Source of the DNA: Pseudoneurospora amorphoporcata
Taxonomy: Eukaryota; Ascomycota; Sordariomycetes; Sordariales; Sordariaceae
Length of the DNA: 64,000 bases
Direction of reading: 5' to 3'
Assembly: GCA_033297205.1 (NCBI GenBank)
Contig: MU859138.1
Span: 81,886 to 145,885 of the forward strand
The translations under genes were made by a program, and so were the position numbers. A model generated the notes under the pieces. It searched no databases. It was not told where the DNA came from and saw only the letters and a program-made list of their open reading frames with translations. Every line of letters begins with the position of its first letter. The first letter of the stretch is position 1. This document shows, piece after piece, positions 10,781-19,874 of the stretch.

Positions 10781-10861
10781 AAAAAAAGCTGCCACCAGTT
10801 GAAATCGAACTAGCGATCACAAGGATAAGAGCGACGACAAGAACCATTGAGCCACTGGCCC
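10781..10861 (-). other. tRNA-like relic with pol III signals
   Basis: On the minus strand there is an A-box-like TGGCTCAATGG, about 30 nt later a B-box-like GTTCGATTTC, then a CTGGTGGCA 3' end that pairs partly with GGGCCAG at the 5' end (10855-10861). A T7 run (10781-10787) follows, as expected for a pol III terminator. The D, anticodon and T stems do not pair well, so this is probably a degenerate tRNA or tRNA-derived repeat, not a working gene. Confidence 0.35.
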
Positions 10862-11528
10862 AAATGATTAAGAGTAGCCTTCGTTCCTTTATTTAATATT
10901 GGGCGAAATCTTCTAGGGAAGGAACTCTGGATTTACAGCGGGCAGCAAATTGGCTAATCAGGTGCCTCCCTCGTTCAACAAGGCTTGTTAAATCAACAGG
11001 GATTATTAAATCTTCAAGTCTTCTATGCCTTATTAAGGCTTAGAAGGCCTGTTCCCCGGCAGGTTTTCCCGCTACGGTATGTATAGCGGCACTGTAGAAA
11101 TAAGAGAACAAGCAGATTTTTATGAGAACTGAAAGAAACGTGTCATCCAGTCCCTATAGAGTGAGGAGGCATCTAGTATGTGGGTTATAGAGGTATACAG
11201 TTGTGTGACCTTTACGAACAACTCACTGTACCTGCATGCCTTAACAAAGAGATGTCAAGAATGATACGGTCACAGGCGGTCTGGTTTCATGTTGAAGAGC
11301 TAAAGATGACTGGAATGCCCTGAAATTTCCATCATATCGATTATCCTATTCATGTTCCACATCCCAAATTATAATCGCTCAATCCCGCTCCTAGTGCCTG
11401 GCCCCGACGGCAACATCACCTTGCCCCTTGCTTTGCTTCTATGTCCTTCTGTTTGAACCTGTTAAGTGAGGTTAGCGGCTGCGGGGTAACAGAAGGGAGA
11501 CGCGGGGTGTACCTCTACTTACAATACT
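10862..11528. other. Spacer, no gene recognised
   Basis: Contains imperfect palindromic words (AAGGCTTGTTAAATC, CTTATTAAGGCTT) that suggest decayed repeat sequence. No coding signal was seen. Confidence 0.3.
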
Positions 11529-12045
11529 TCATTCAATGGATGTGCTGAAGATGGCTTCAGTCAGAGCGGCGAGGGGCTAGATAAAGTCAGCAAGATCCTC
11601 GGTTGCAAGAGTCGAAGTAGCTGGTTGACATACCTTCTCCTTGGTCACCTTAACCCTTTCCATGCCCGTTGCTTGCGTCCTCGTAGGTGGGGAGCGTCTC
11701 GGACGGCGAGACCTCCATAGTCGTCTCCTGGGGGCCGGGGTTTTGAGTGTAAAGGGGAAGTTGCGGCTCCCGCTCGATGCGCCGACCGTTCACAACGTGT
11801 CCAGCGGGGGCTACTTGGGATGCGCCGCTGGTGGCATTGTTGGCTGAGTGCCGCTGACCATCGTGAGTCTGCAGGTGGTCAAAAGCGGCGAGCAAGTGGT
11901 CGACTCCACTCGACAGGTCGACGTTGTGGCCTTGGTCACTGACGGTCTCGTAGATCACCTCAGCGTTCTCGCGGCGAAGTGTTGGGGGTTGTTGGTTGTT
12001 GCCTCTAGGACGAGAGCGGCGAGTAGTCGTGCGCGTAAAAGGCAT
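11529..12045 (-). CDS. PY-module family protein, member A3
   Basis: The main open frame (11650-12045) gives 131 residues: a basic N-terminus, PPTLRRENA at 20-28 followed by VIYE, LPLYTQNPG at 96-104, ETTMEV at 107-112 and LPTYEDA at 118-124. It stops at TAA 11650. A standard intron (GTATGT donor at 11633, CTAG acceptor at 11577) lies just downstream. In the neighbouring frame it would join VKVTKEK to PLAALTEAIFSTSIE and a TGA at 11529. So either the short form is real or a 1-nt indel has cut off the ancestral tail. The protein is clearly paralogous to A4 along its full length. Confidence 0.6.
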
Positions 12046-12213
12046 AATTGCTGTTGTTTGGAAGAGTCGTCGTTATTTAGTGGCAGTGTTTACCTAGTAT
12101 GTACCTTAGGTAATTCTTTGTGATATACCGTATGCAAGTGTAGTAGAGGTGTGTAGAGGTACCAAAGTTGTTGTAAGTAAAGGGAAGATCGCAGTCGGTC
12201 CCACCAGGACAAC

Positions 12214-12247
12214 GGTTTTAAGGACGTCCTTATCGTCCAAGGTTCTG
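12214..12247 (-). promoter_or_regulatory. Shared upstream module of A3
   Basis: Minus strand: CAGAACCTTGG (12237-12247), then CCTTAAAACC (12214-12223) as a TATA-like box about 170 bp before the A3 ATG. A CTGGCGACGGTGGA block lies further upstream. The same order occurs before A4, A5 and A6. Confidence 0.55.
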
Positions 12248-12783
12248 GTTCTTTGTCCACCGTCGCCAGGTTTGGACATTGACACTTCACTGAACAGACC
12301 TGCCATTCGGACTCAAGACAGAATATTCAGGTTCTCAGAAATTGAATGCCTTATCTTAGCACGGACATGAGGCATCAACATGGAGCGTATGGCGTATATA
12401 TATAAGTTTCACGAACGATATGACAAGTAAATGCCGTGAGCATAAGATACGTCAAGTTGACTGGCAAGTTTTTAAATTGGACAGACAAACATAATTGACT
12501 GGATATCTCTACCTCTACGGTACTACCGTCACCCCCATGATTTGTACCTCTATATCCCGTCAACCCCAAGTTCGGGTCGCTCAAACTTCATCCTTTTTCC
12601 TCCACCTGATTCAAAATCTGGAATACATGTATAATACATCTCCTCTATAATTTGATTGCCCGTGATTCCATCTACTGGGACCGAGGGGGCACTGGAGAAA
12701 GATTAGCATAAAATTGACGTTTTAGAGGTAGGAGCAGGCTAGCGGCCAGGAGACTTACCTTCGTTGCTGTTCTTTTTTTGTTC

Positions 12784-13113
12784 CTACTCCTCGTTGGAGA
12801 TGGCCTCCGTATAGCTAGGGAGCGCTTCGGAAGATGACATCTCCATAGTAGTCTCATTGGCGCTGATGTGCCTAGTATAGGCCGGAAGTTGCGGGCCTTG
12901 CGGCACGGCTTCGAGGCGCCGACCGTTCCTCGCAGCGTTGTTCACGGCGTTGTACATTTCAAGCGTGACTCTGAAGCGACGATTGGCGGAAGCGTCGTGG
13001 CCCTGGTTGTGCGCCGGCTCGTAAATGACTTGGGCGTCCTGTCGACAGAGGGTGGGAGGTTGGTAGTTAGCCCGAGGGCCAGAGCGGCGAGCGTTTGTGC
13101 GTGTGGAAGTCAT
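12784..13113 (-). CDS. PY-module family protein, member A4 (possibly truncated)
   Basis: 109 residues, colinear with A3: basic N-terminus, PPTLCRQDA at 19-27 followed by VIYE, LPAYT at 76-80, ETTMEM at 87-92 and LPSYTEA at 98-104. The frame ends at TAG 12784-12786. Beyond that stop the same frame stays open for eight codons to a perfect GTAAGT donor (12758), then continues in phase from a CCAG acceptor (exon start 12691) to TAG 12672, with GCTAATC as branch site. The in-frame TAG is therefore probably a recent nonsense change in a longer gene. Confidence 0.6.
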   Translation of the reverse strand: MTSTRTNARRSGPRANYQPPTLCRQDAQVIYEPAHNQGHDASANRRFRVTLEMYNAVNNAARNGRRLEAVPQGPQLPAYTRHISANETTMEMSSSEALPSYTEAISNEE

Positions 13114-13223
13114 TTTATTGCTTAGGCCTTGAAGAATTTTGGTGGGTGGTCTTCAATGTGCAAAATGTGTGCGCAGTTGTTGTGAGAAATGGGAAGATCG
13201 CAGCTGCTCCTATCGTGTCGACG

Positions 13224-13256
13224 ATTTTATAGGCGTCCTTGTCGTCCAAGGTTCTG
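13224..13256 (-). promoter_or_regulatory. Shared upstream module of A4
   Basis: Minus strand: CAGAACCTTGG (13246-13256), 14 nt spacer, then TATAAAAT (13224-13231) about 110 bp before the ATG. It is closely similar to the region upstream of A3, including CTGTTTAGTGAAGTGTC further upstream. Confidence 0.65.
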
Positions 13257-14024
13257 ATTCAGTTTCCACGTTCGCCGGGCAAGTTAAATACCGACACTTC
13301 ACTAAACAGTCCTACAATTTCGATTGAACACAGGTTATCCAGGTTTCCAATATTACAAGGAGTTTGAGCTTGTGGTCTCCAGAGTAACCCATCCGTAACA
13401 GAGACCTTGTTCAGGTAATATATCCCCTACACGGGTAACAAGCTGCGTTCTAGGTAACGTACTGCCTATACGAGATCTTTCCGAGATTTCGTAATCGACT
13501 GTACAGGATTTGATGCAGACATTAGGGGTTGGTGGAAAGATATTATCGAGTGTCCTAAGTGAGGTAGAGTGCGTGCAGATTTTTACCAAGGTAGTTGCAG
13601 CTCCCTTTACCCCCAGAAACAAGTTGATCTTTGTCAATAATGTTCTGCTCATAGGAAATGGGTGAAATAATACCCCAAAAAAAACTCCAGGAAAAGGTTT
13701 TCTAATCTAGGATAATAACAAAGCGATAAAGGCGAAAGTAACATCAAATTGAGCACCTCAACGTGGAGACTGTACGAATTCTCAACTCCTAATATGCCTG
13801 CACATATGAGCATTCCCCAAACCTATTACTGCACGCGATAACGTTTTGATTTCTCATTTTGTACTATGTCTTCAACAGTGAAGTTTGTCCCGGACAATTT
13901 CATACTCGTTCGTCTTCGAGGGTTACGTCCTTCCGCCTCGACACACCTCGTTTGCTTCAACCTTGAAATTCCAGGCAACAGTCAGCAATGAGTTCAACCT
14001 CAAAACGTCATGCTGAAGAAGATC
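13257..14024. other. Spacer, no gene recognised
   Basis: Contains the distal flank of A4 and AT-rich sequence. Minus-strand frame 13353-13652 has no supporting feature. Confidence 0.35.
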
Positions 14025-14451
14025 TGCCAAATATCATGGTCCCTCATGGTGGCTGAGCCTCACGGCAGAGTCCCACCCATGTCCAATCAAGTACAGGTAC
14101 ATGATAGACAAGGGTGCTCAAGGGCAGGCAAGGCAAGCAAGCATAAAAGGAAGGCTATGAGATGGATCACGAATGATGGGAATGATGATGATTGAGGGAT
14201 CCAGCTATCTGAAGCTGGAGGGGATCACCAGCTATATAGAGCTGGTGATACAAAGAGGAGGAAGGTCTGCAAAGGAGGGGATTCTGGGAAGTGCCAGAAC
14301 CGCTGTCAAAGAGGGTGCCTGCAGGGCACACGACTAGCGGTCTGTGCAGCAAACGCTCAGAATCTTCTCACAAAGGCAGTCGCATCGTAGTCTAGCTCTG
14401 TTGAATTGAATCTTATGGCTTCTCTCCCACTCTGATTTCATCCCTTTTGAC
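14025..14451 (-). repeat. Dispersed repeat R1, copy 2 (longer copy)
   Basis: A 427-bp copy bounded by TGCCAAATATCATGG and CCCTTTTGAC. It contains the 222-bp segment missing from the copy at 8223-8427. It lies just downstream of exon 2 of member A5, probably within or beyond its last intron. No terminal inverted repeat or coding frame is evident. Confidence 0.8.
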
Positions 14452-14491
14452 AAGATCCACGAATAGTACATGTAGGTACCTCTAGACATAC

Positions 14492-15008
14492 CTCCACTCG
14501 GCGATTCCTTATCCCCGCCTTCTTCCTTCCTTTCCTCTGAGCCAGCCTCCTCGTACTCCGGCAACGATTCGGCGGGCAACATGGCGATATCGACCGTCGC
14601 TTCTCCAGCCCCAGGAAGCTTGGTGTAGAGAGGAGGGGGATCTACATCCTCGAGATTCTGATGCCGAGCAGCCCCCCTCACGGGATACGGTGCGTGTCTA
14701 GCGGAACGAGGCGCCTCTAGGAGCGAGCGATACAAAGTTAGTACGGCTTCAATATTTAGGGACTAAAGGATGCGAAGGATTGAACTTGACGTTCCACGAC
14801 GGGGTGGAGGCTGGACTTGTCCTCGACCACCGGACAAACTGTTGAGAATGGCTATGACCTGGTCGGTGTACATGCCGAAGTCGACGGCTTGTCCGTTGTG
14901 ATCGTAGACGGTTTGATGGACTACTGCATCCTGTCGGCGGAGCGAAGGCCGCGGCGGGCTGTTGGTGGCTTGTCTGGTGCGACGAGGGTTGGTTCTTTCG
15001 GCGGGCAT
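14492..15008 (-). CDS. PY-module family protein, member A5 (3' end lost or interrupted)
   Basis: Exon 1 15008-14786 and exon 2 14716-14492 are joined in phase by a 69-nt intron with a perfect TACTAAC branch. The product has PSLRRQDA at 21-28, PPPLYTKLPG at 101-110, GEATVDI at 112-118 and LPEYEEA at 126-132, then a K/E-rich tail. Exon 2 ends at a GTATGT donor (14491). No clear terminal exon follows, because repeat R1 begins 40 bp further on. Unspliced reading would run into R1. The last exon is therefore missing, displaced or unrecognised. The gene is similar in order and motif to A3, A4 and A6. Confidence 0.5.
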
Positions 15009-15153
15009 CTTTTGCTTTTGTGGGATAAGAGTCTTTCCTTGCTTGGTGGTGGGATGTGGTGTGTTTCCGATATGCGGAGGTTTGTGCGTAAAGTTGTTTT
15101 GGAAAAGGGAAAAAAAATTGTTGAATCTATTGAATTGTTGACGGTGGGCTGGG

Positions 15154-15200
15154 TTTTATAGATGTGCGTCTGGTGGGAACTAGACTAGACCAAGGTTCTG
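15154..15200 (-). promoter_or_regulatory. Shared upstream module of A5
   Basis: Minus strand: CAGAACCTTGG (15190-15200) then TATAAAA (15154-15160), about 146 bp before the ATG. A GCGACCGCGGAAAC block just upstream parallels A3, A4 and A6. Confidence 0.6.
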
Positions 15201-15507
15201 ATTCCATCCGGTTTCCGCGGTCGCTAGGTTGAACATTGCTGTGACCACTTTACCAATACCATGAAAGGTCCTACCATTCACTGGCATTCGATGGATGCAA
15301 AGTCAGGTTCCTCGACAGTAATCCTCAGTCATTGAAACAAGGTGCCTAGTATCACAGCCACGACGGCGTATTTAACGATAAACAAGACATGGTATCACGA
15401 TATGAACTTGGTACCTAGAGGTGGCTGCACTACAACATAGAGATAGCCTGAAAAACGATGCCGTGGACGAGTGTGAGGAAACGCCTGATTGAAATCGTTA
15501 TAGTATT

Positions 15508-15945
15508 TCAACAAGAGGAAGCCTAGCTACACCCACTCTAAACCTTCAAATACCTAGTTTTCCTACAGGCACCCACCCTTCTTGAAATATTTCTTAAAAT
15601 TTAACAGCGTTCAACCATCCAAATTTCTGAAAACTAGTTTAAATAGGTTAATAATCCAATAGAAAACATTCCTACTAGCTTAAAACGTTCTTACTATTAA
15701 TCGTTGTTAATATTACAAGTATATTGTATAGTTCGGATATTACCTTTGCAAATAGCCAAATAACGTCTGCTACCCTAGAAATTTATTTTAGTAAACGTCG
15801 CAGATAGGTAAATTACCTATAGATATCTTCATATGTGAACTTCTATAACGATATAATTATTTTTGGTCAAAATATTTAGAAGTGGCTAGAAAAGTGGGTA
15901 TCTATAGGGAAAAGGGTGGGTGTGGCTAGGCTTCCTCTTCAACAA
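15508..15945. mobile_element. AT-rich MITE-like element
   Basis: The arms 15508-about 15590 and about 15870-15945 are inverted. The best block is GAGGAAGCCTAGCYACACCCAC. The interior is strongly AT-rich with no coding sequence. The composition contrasts sharply with flanking genes, which fits a repeat mutated by RIP or an AT-rich MITE. Confidence 0.65.
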
Positions 15946-16071
15946 TCTAGATAAGGTATTTATTACACTCATGATTCCGAGTATCTCCTCCGTGGGTCAC
16001 ATCTAATAGAGTTGATTCCTCACTGATGTTCATAGTTTACAACCGTGGTACCGTACAGTAGCATGTTGTGC

Positions 16072-16889
16072 CTCTGTCGTTTGGTTAGCGGCTGATACAC
16101 CATATAGACGGAATTTATAAGAGGTGGATGTGGCATTTGTACTTACAGGACAGGCTGAGCTTCTTGAGAGATTCCGTCAAGCTATCAACATCGCCGTCTT
16201 CCTCGTCCTAAGAAATGGCAAGTGTGAGTTTGTCGTCCTATAGTGGTGTATGGTAGATTCAGGGGCATGCACTGTTGGAACTTACTGGTTCACTCTCCTC
16301 TACATAAAATCTCTTCACGATCAAGCGTCCTTGATCCCACCTTGCACGCTTCCTCTTTTTTCCCGCAACGACATTATCGATCCCCGCTGCAACAAGGTAG
16401 TTTGGAAGCCCCGCAAACGGGGTCGACGGAGAAATCTTCACCGTCGTTTCCTCGGCGGATGGCAGCTTCGTGTAGACCGGCAGGGGATCGACTTTTTCCA
16501 CATCAAAGGTCAAACCCTCGAGCCCCAGCGCGATGCGAAGGTCACGGGCGCCTAGGCGGAGAGCTGGTGAGCGACATCAGGTTAGTCATGACACGTGGAC
16601 CATAGGTAGGAGGGGATGGATCGAATGTACCATGGCGTACACGCCGGGCAAGGATGGCAAGTTCGGGTGTTAGAATAAATCTTCCTCTGAGGATTCTATG
16701 GGCGTAGGGCGCGTATGCTGTATCGGCTTCATATTCGGCTACTAAGTTGTTGTATACGCCTTGGGGGAGAACCGCCGATCTATAGCGCGGGGGGGCATTG
16801 GGGTCGTAATAGGGAACCCAGACATTTAGGTAAACAAGATCTGCATGATCTTCAGATCGGAGTCGGACAATGAGATCCTGGCCATTCAT
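16072..16889 (-). CDS. PY-module family protein, member A6 (intact, four exons)
   Basis: Exons 16889-16631, 16551-16286, 16207-16147 and 16073-16072 join in phase to about 195 residues. Introns have GTACAT/CCTAG, GTAAGT/TTAG and GTAAGT/ACAG sites; the last has a CGCTAAC branch. Features are PPRY at 33-36, LPVYTKLP at 110-117, EETTVKIS at 120-127, LPNY at 135-138, a KKRKR nuclear-signal-like patch at 151-155 and an acidic, leucine-containing C-terminus. The stop codon TAG would be made across the last splice junction (T/AG). This is the cleanest copy in the array. It lacks the LRREDA box in its N-terminal part. Confidence 0.55.
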
Positions 16890-17033
16890 TTTGGTGTGAT
16901 GATGGGGTGTTTATGGCGGCGTTGTGTTGGAGATCGCGTTGAGTGTTGGTGCAGGTATGGGTGTTGGAGCAGGAATGGGTGTTGCATGCGGAAAAAAGTA
17001 GGAAGAGGTTGAGGCGGCTCCCATGCTGTCGAC

Positions 17034-17089
17034 GGCTTTAAGTATGCCCGCCAAGGGACTTCAAGGTTCGCTATGTGTGCCAAGGTTTC
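17034..17089 (-). promoter_or_regulatory. Shared upstream module of A6
   Basis: Minus strand: GAAACCTTGG (17080-17089), then a weak CATACTTAAAGCC TATA-like site (17034-17046), about 145 bp before the ATG. A CTGGCGACCATGG block and GGCTGTTCGGTGG lie upstream, parallel to A3 and A4. Confidence 0.5.
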
Positions 17090-17159
17090 ACGTTCACTTC
17101 CTCCATGGTCGCCAGATCTGAACACTTGACCACCGAACAGCCCTTCTACCCAAGGTTCT

Positions 17160-17455
17160 GGTTAAGTGGGAGCTGTAGCCTTGGCCTTTGAAGGCACCGT
17201 GCTCGCGAAGAAAGCCGGTGAGAGACTTTATGCTCACGCCAATCTCTCCGGCCAAGACCGTCTTGGTGATGGTGCCTGCATCGAGAGCGCGGTTGATTTT
17301 GCGACGTACTTGAGTCTATAGAATATCGGCAGACGTTGCGGAGCCAGCGGAGTCGCGGGTGCCTTGCGCTTTCGGTTGTTGAGAGCAGGTTGGCTTGGAG
17401 TGGCAGCTGGAGTAAAAGCAGCTTTGTCGGTCGGAGAGTACTCCACAGTATTCAC
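17160..17455 (-). pseudogene. Truncated DUF7726-like fragment
   Basis: The ATG-initiated frame 17455 to about 17320 is hydrophilic with an NRKRKAP patch. In the next frame, 17315-17160 reads TQVRRKINRALDAGTITKTV, then a GVSIKSLTGFLREHG segment and KGQGYSSH. This resembles the N-terminal part of the small fungal domain I know as DUF7726 (QxRxKI...G-x-[IM]...IGVS..SY..FM...G..KG.G). The expected C-terminal FFKKRE-type segment is absent, and the frame runs straight into the promoter module of A6. One frameshift is needed to link the halves. Confidence 0.4.
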
Positions 17456-17926
17456 GCCCGATCAGTTCCAAGCGTAACAAGATCTACCCTCTGATCACTG
17501 TTCTTTGCAAGACTGGAAGAGGTGAATGATGACTTTGGTTGTATTGGTGAGGCATCGGGATAGTATCAGCGCGTCACGGACAAAGACCGTGGAGGTACGA
17601 GGAAAGGCATTCGGGGGAATCGTTATGCATATAACTGTGATGAAAAACTAGTACCTAATTAGAGGAGTTATATAGCTCTATGGGAAAACATCCGGGTCAG
17701 ACCAAACTTCGCCTAGCGAGGCAGGCCATCCCGGTTCCAAAATGTCTCTCCGAAGTGCGACTCCCCTTCTCGTCCTCGAAAGCAGTAAAAGGATCCCATA
17801 TCCATGCTACAAACCCGACTTCAACACGTGTTGTGTTAGCTGTCGATTAAAGTTGCGTCTCCGTTCCATCGTCGACCTCAGTCATACCACCCATTGTCTT
17901 GTCCTATACGCACCTCGGCACCTCTA
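17456..17926. other. Spacer, nothing recognised
   Basis: Short region between the DUF7726-like fragment and the end of A7. Only shadow frames. Confidence 0.3.
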
Positions 17927-18891
17927 TTACCTTGGTCCACGACCAGACCGATCAGGTTTACCCCATATAGACTGGCAACCAGAACACTTGCAGTACCCCG
18001 GCCCATCAAGGAGTCCTTCCTTCCTGTGATCTTTCGGCGTGGGTGCGAGAACCCATTTTATGCCACTGTCATCCTCTAGAAGGGAGACGCCTAGAGCAGC
18101 AGGTAGCTCTAGTGAAAAATCGTGCTCACGTTGTTCTCTTTCTCGTTCGTTTAAGTTGTCGAGAGCAGATGTATCAGAGGAAGCGGGATCTCCGACGGGA
18201 TGGTCATGTTGGGATCTCTGTTCTCCTCTGAGTTCAAGATCCTGTTGCAAGGCGTTAATATCTTGGTTCCAGCTGGCGAGAGGTTGGGGAACGTAACAGG
18301 TACTACCTTCCTGCTGTTGAAGCATTCGTTCCATGTCTTATTCAATTTCCTGCTGCAGGGCGTCGAGTCTTTGATTGAAGCTGGCAACAAGGCTATCGAA
18401 GTCTTGAGGAAATGCGACTCGATGTCGAGTATCATATCTAGTGTATGGAGGGGGGGTGATGGCTCCCCGTCGAAGCTGGAAAACCAACGAGGGGCATCTG
18501 GAGGAGATGGAGTTCCATATTCGTTATCGTCTCTAGGATGTCCGGGGGTTGAAGGCTGCCCCGGGCCGGTAGCCTCCGTCTGAGTTGAGGCATCTCTGTA
18601 GCCAGGCACGACTCCAACTGGAATTGGAATAGTCCCCCCTTCACCCATGATAGGGACGCGGATGGTTGCGGCCTCTTCCCTAGTTTTGGAATCCAGTTTC
18701 ATGCTCTCCAACTCTCGCTGGCGTTGAGAGGGGCTTTTGTGTAACGGGAGTCCCATTTCTTCGCGAGGAGGCAAGGGGTTGTTACACAACCAAACAAATA
18801 TCCCCATAATAATGAGAAAGAGGATTCCGCTCTCCCAGTCTGGATCAGCTGAGGGCGATGTCCTCGGACATTGACAATGGCAAGCGCACAT
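17927..18891 (-). pseudogene. PY-module family relative A7 with two lesions
   Basis: From the ATG at 18891 there is a short Cys/His-rich start, a hydrophobic segment around ILFLIIMGIFVWLC (probable membrane anchor), then MGLPLHKSPSQR, which is shared with A8. The open frame runs to 18151 but loses sense after a run of seven C (plus strand G7, 18450-18456). In the adjacent frame, sense continues as PPPYTRYDT and then coiled-coil-like sequence (SFNQRLDALQQEIE). After an in-frame TAA (18338-18340) comes a second similar heptad stretch and a Cys-containing end (CKCSGC) closing at 17927. Two lesions make a normal product unlikely. Confidence 0.5.
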
Positions 18892-18988
18892 TGGTAGAGA
18901 AGTGGGTGGAGGGTGCTTGATAGATGGCTTGGTTGAAAAGATGATGGAGGACAAAAGAGAGGGCAAATGTCTCTGGGGCCCAGGGCAG

Positions 18989-19000
18989 ATATAAATACCT
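18989..19000 (-). promoter_or_regulatory. TATA-like box of A7
   Basis: Minus-strand AGGTATTTATAT about 100 bp before the A7 ATG. The same AGGTATTTATA word stands before A8. Confidence 0.6.
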
Positions 19001-19874
19001 CTCTAACCGAGACTCAGGAAAACTGTGTCCTGCGGACAAACATATCGCTGGCCACAGGCACTGCATGTATCGGGCATACTGCCATGCATCTTTCAAGGCA
19101 TGCCTGCATAGGTAAAACCGGATTCAAGAAATAGCGTTGCATGATGATTGTGACTTTGGAGACTAATACAAGGCGAGGCAATGATGGAAATGCGAAGAAG
19201 CGGAAGCCAAGAGAGAAAATTGTCCGCAGTGTAAAATGACGACAGGCGATAATGCAGAGGACATGCAATGGGTTGGTCACGACTTGCACATATATCGGTA
19301 TTTATGTTTTTGAATACGTTCATTAGGTAATTGCTGCCTTGGAAGGAATGGAGGCAAGTGTCTCCGGGTATACAGGTATGCTTCCGAATGACCGAAGCCC
19401 TAACTCCCCAATAACCAGCGCCTAACTCCGTTGAACTCCCCGGACCAGCCGATCGAAAAGTCTGATTGCATGAACCATTGCCTGCCACCATGCCATCTAA
19501 CCATTTCTCTCCCTCAACTGTGCCACCATCTTTATTGCTCTTTCTTCCTACATGTGACCCTCTGCCGAAGACATCTCTCCTCCTCACATCATTATCAGAA
19601 ACAATGCCAAAACCACGTCCAATCGCCTTCATAAGCTCCAAATCCCATCTTGACTATCACCAGCCCCGACGGGGGTGCCATAGGGAGCCTGTGGTATGGC
19701 GATATGTGAGGACGCTCGCATCCCTACTGGTATCGTAGATCGTACAGACGGTGTGTTCGAATCCTGCTCGTGACTGCTGTGAAGCCATCACCAAGCTGGT
19801 GATTGTCCAACTGAAACGGCATGCCGTTGAAATCGACATCTTCAGAGAACGCCTTCTTCCATGCAGGTGGCTAT
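19001..19874. other. Spacer, no confident gene
   Basis: A 182-codon minus-strand frame (19093-19641) is open, but its second half is not protein-like and it has no relatives here. I do not call it. Confidence 0.3.

Noticed and set aside
19093..19641. 182-codon minus-strand open frame
   Set aside because: Only the first part looks hydrophilic and protein-like; no domain, splice or paralogue support, and it runs through the promoter side of A8's neighbour spacer.
19700..19790. GTTCGAATCC word resembling a tRNA T-loop
   Set aside because: Neighbouring sequence does not fold into acceptor, D and anticodon stems.
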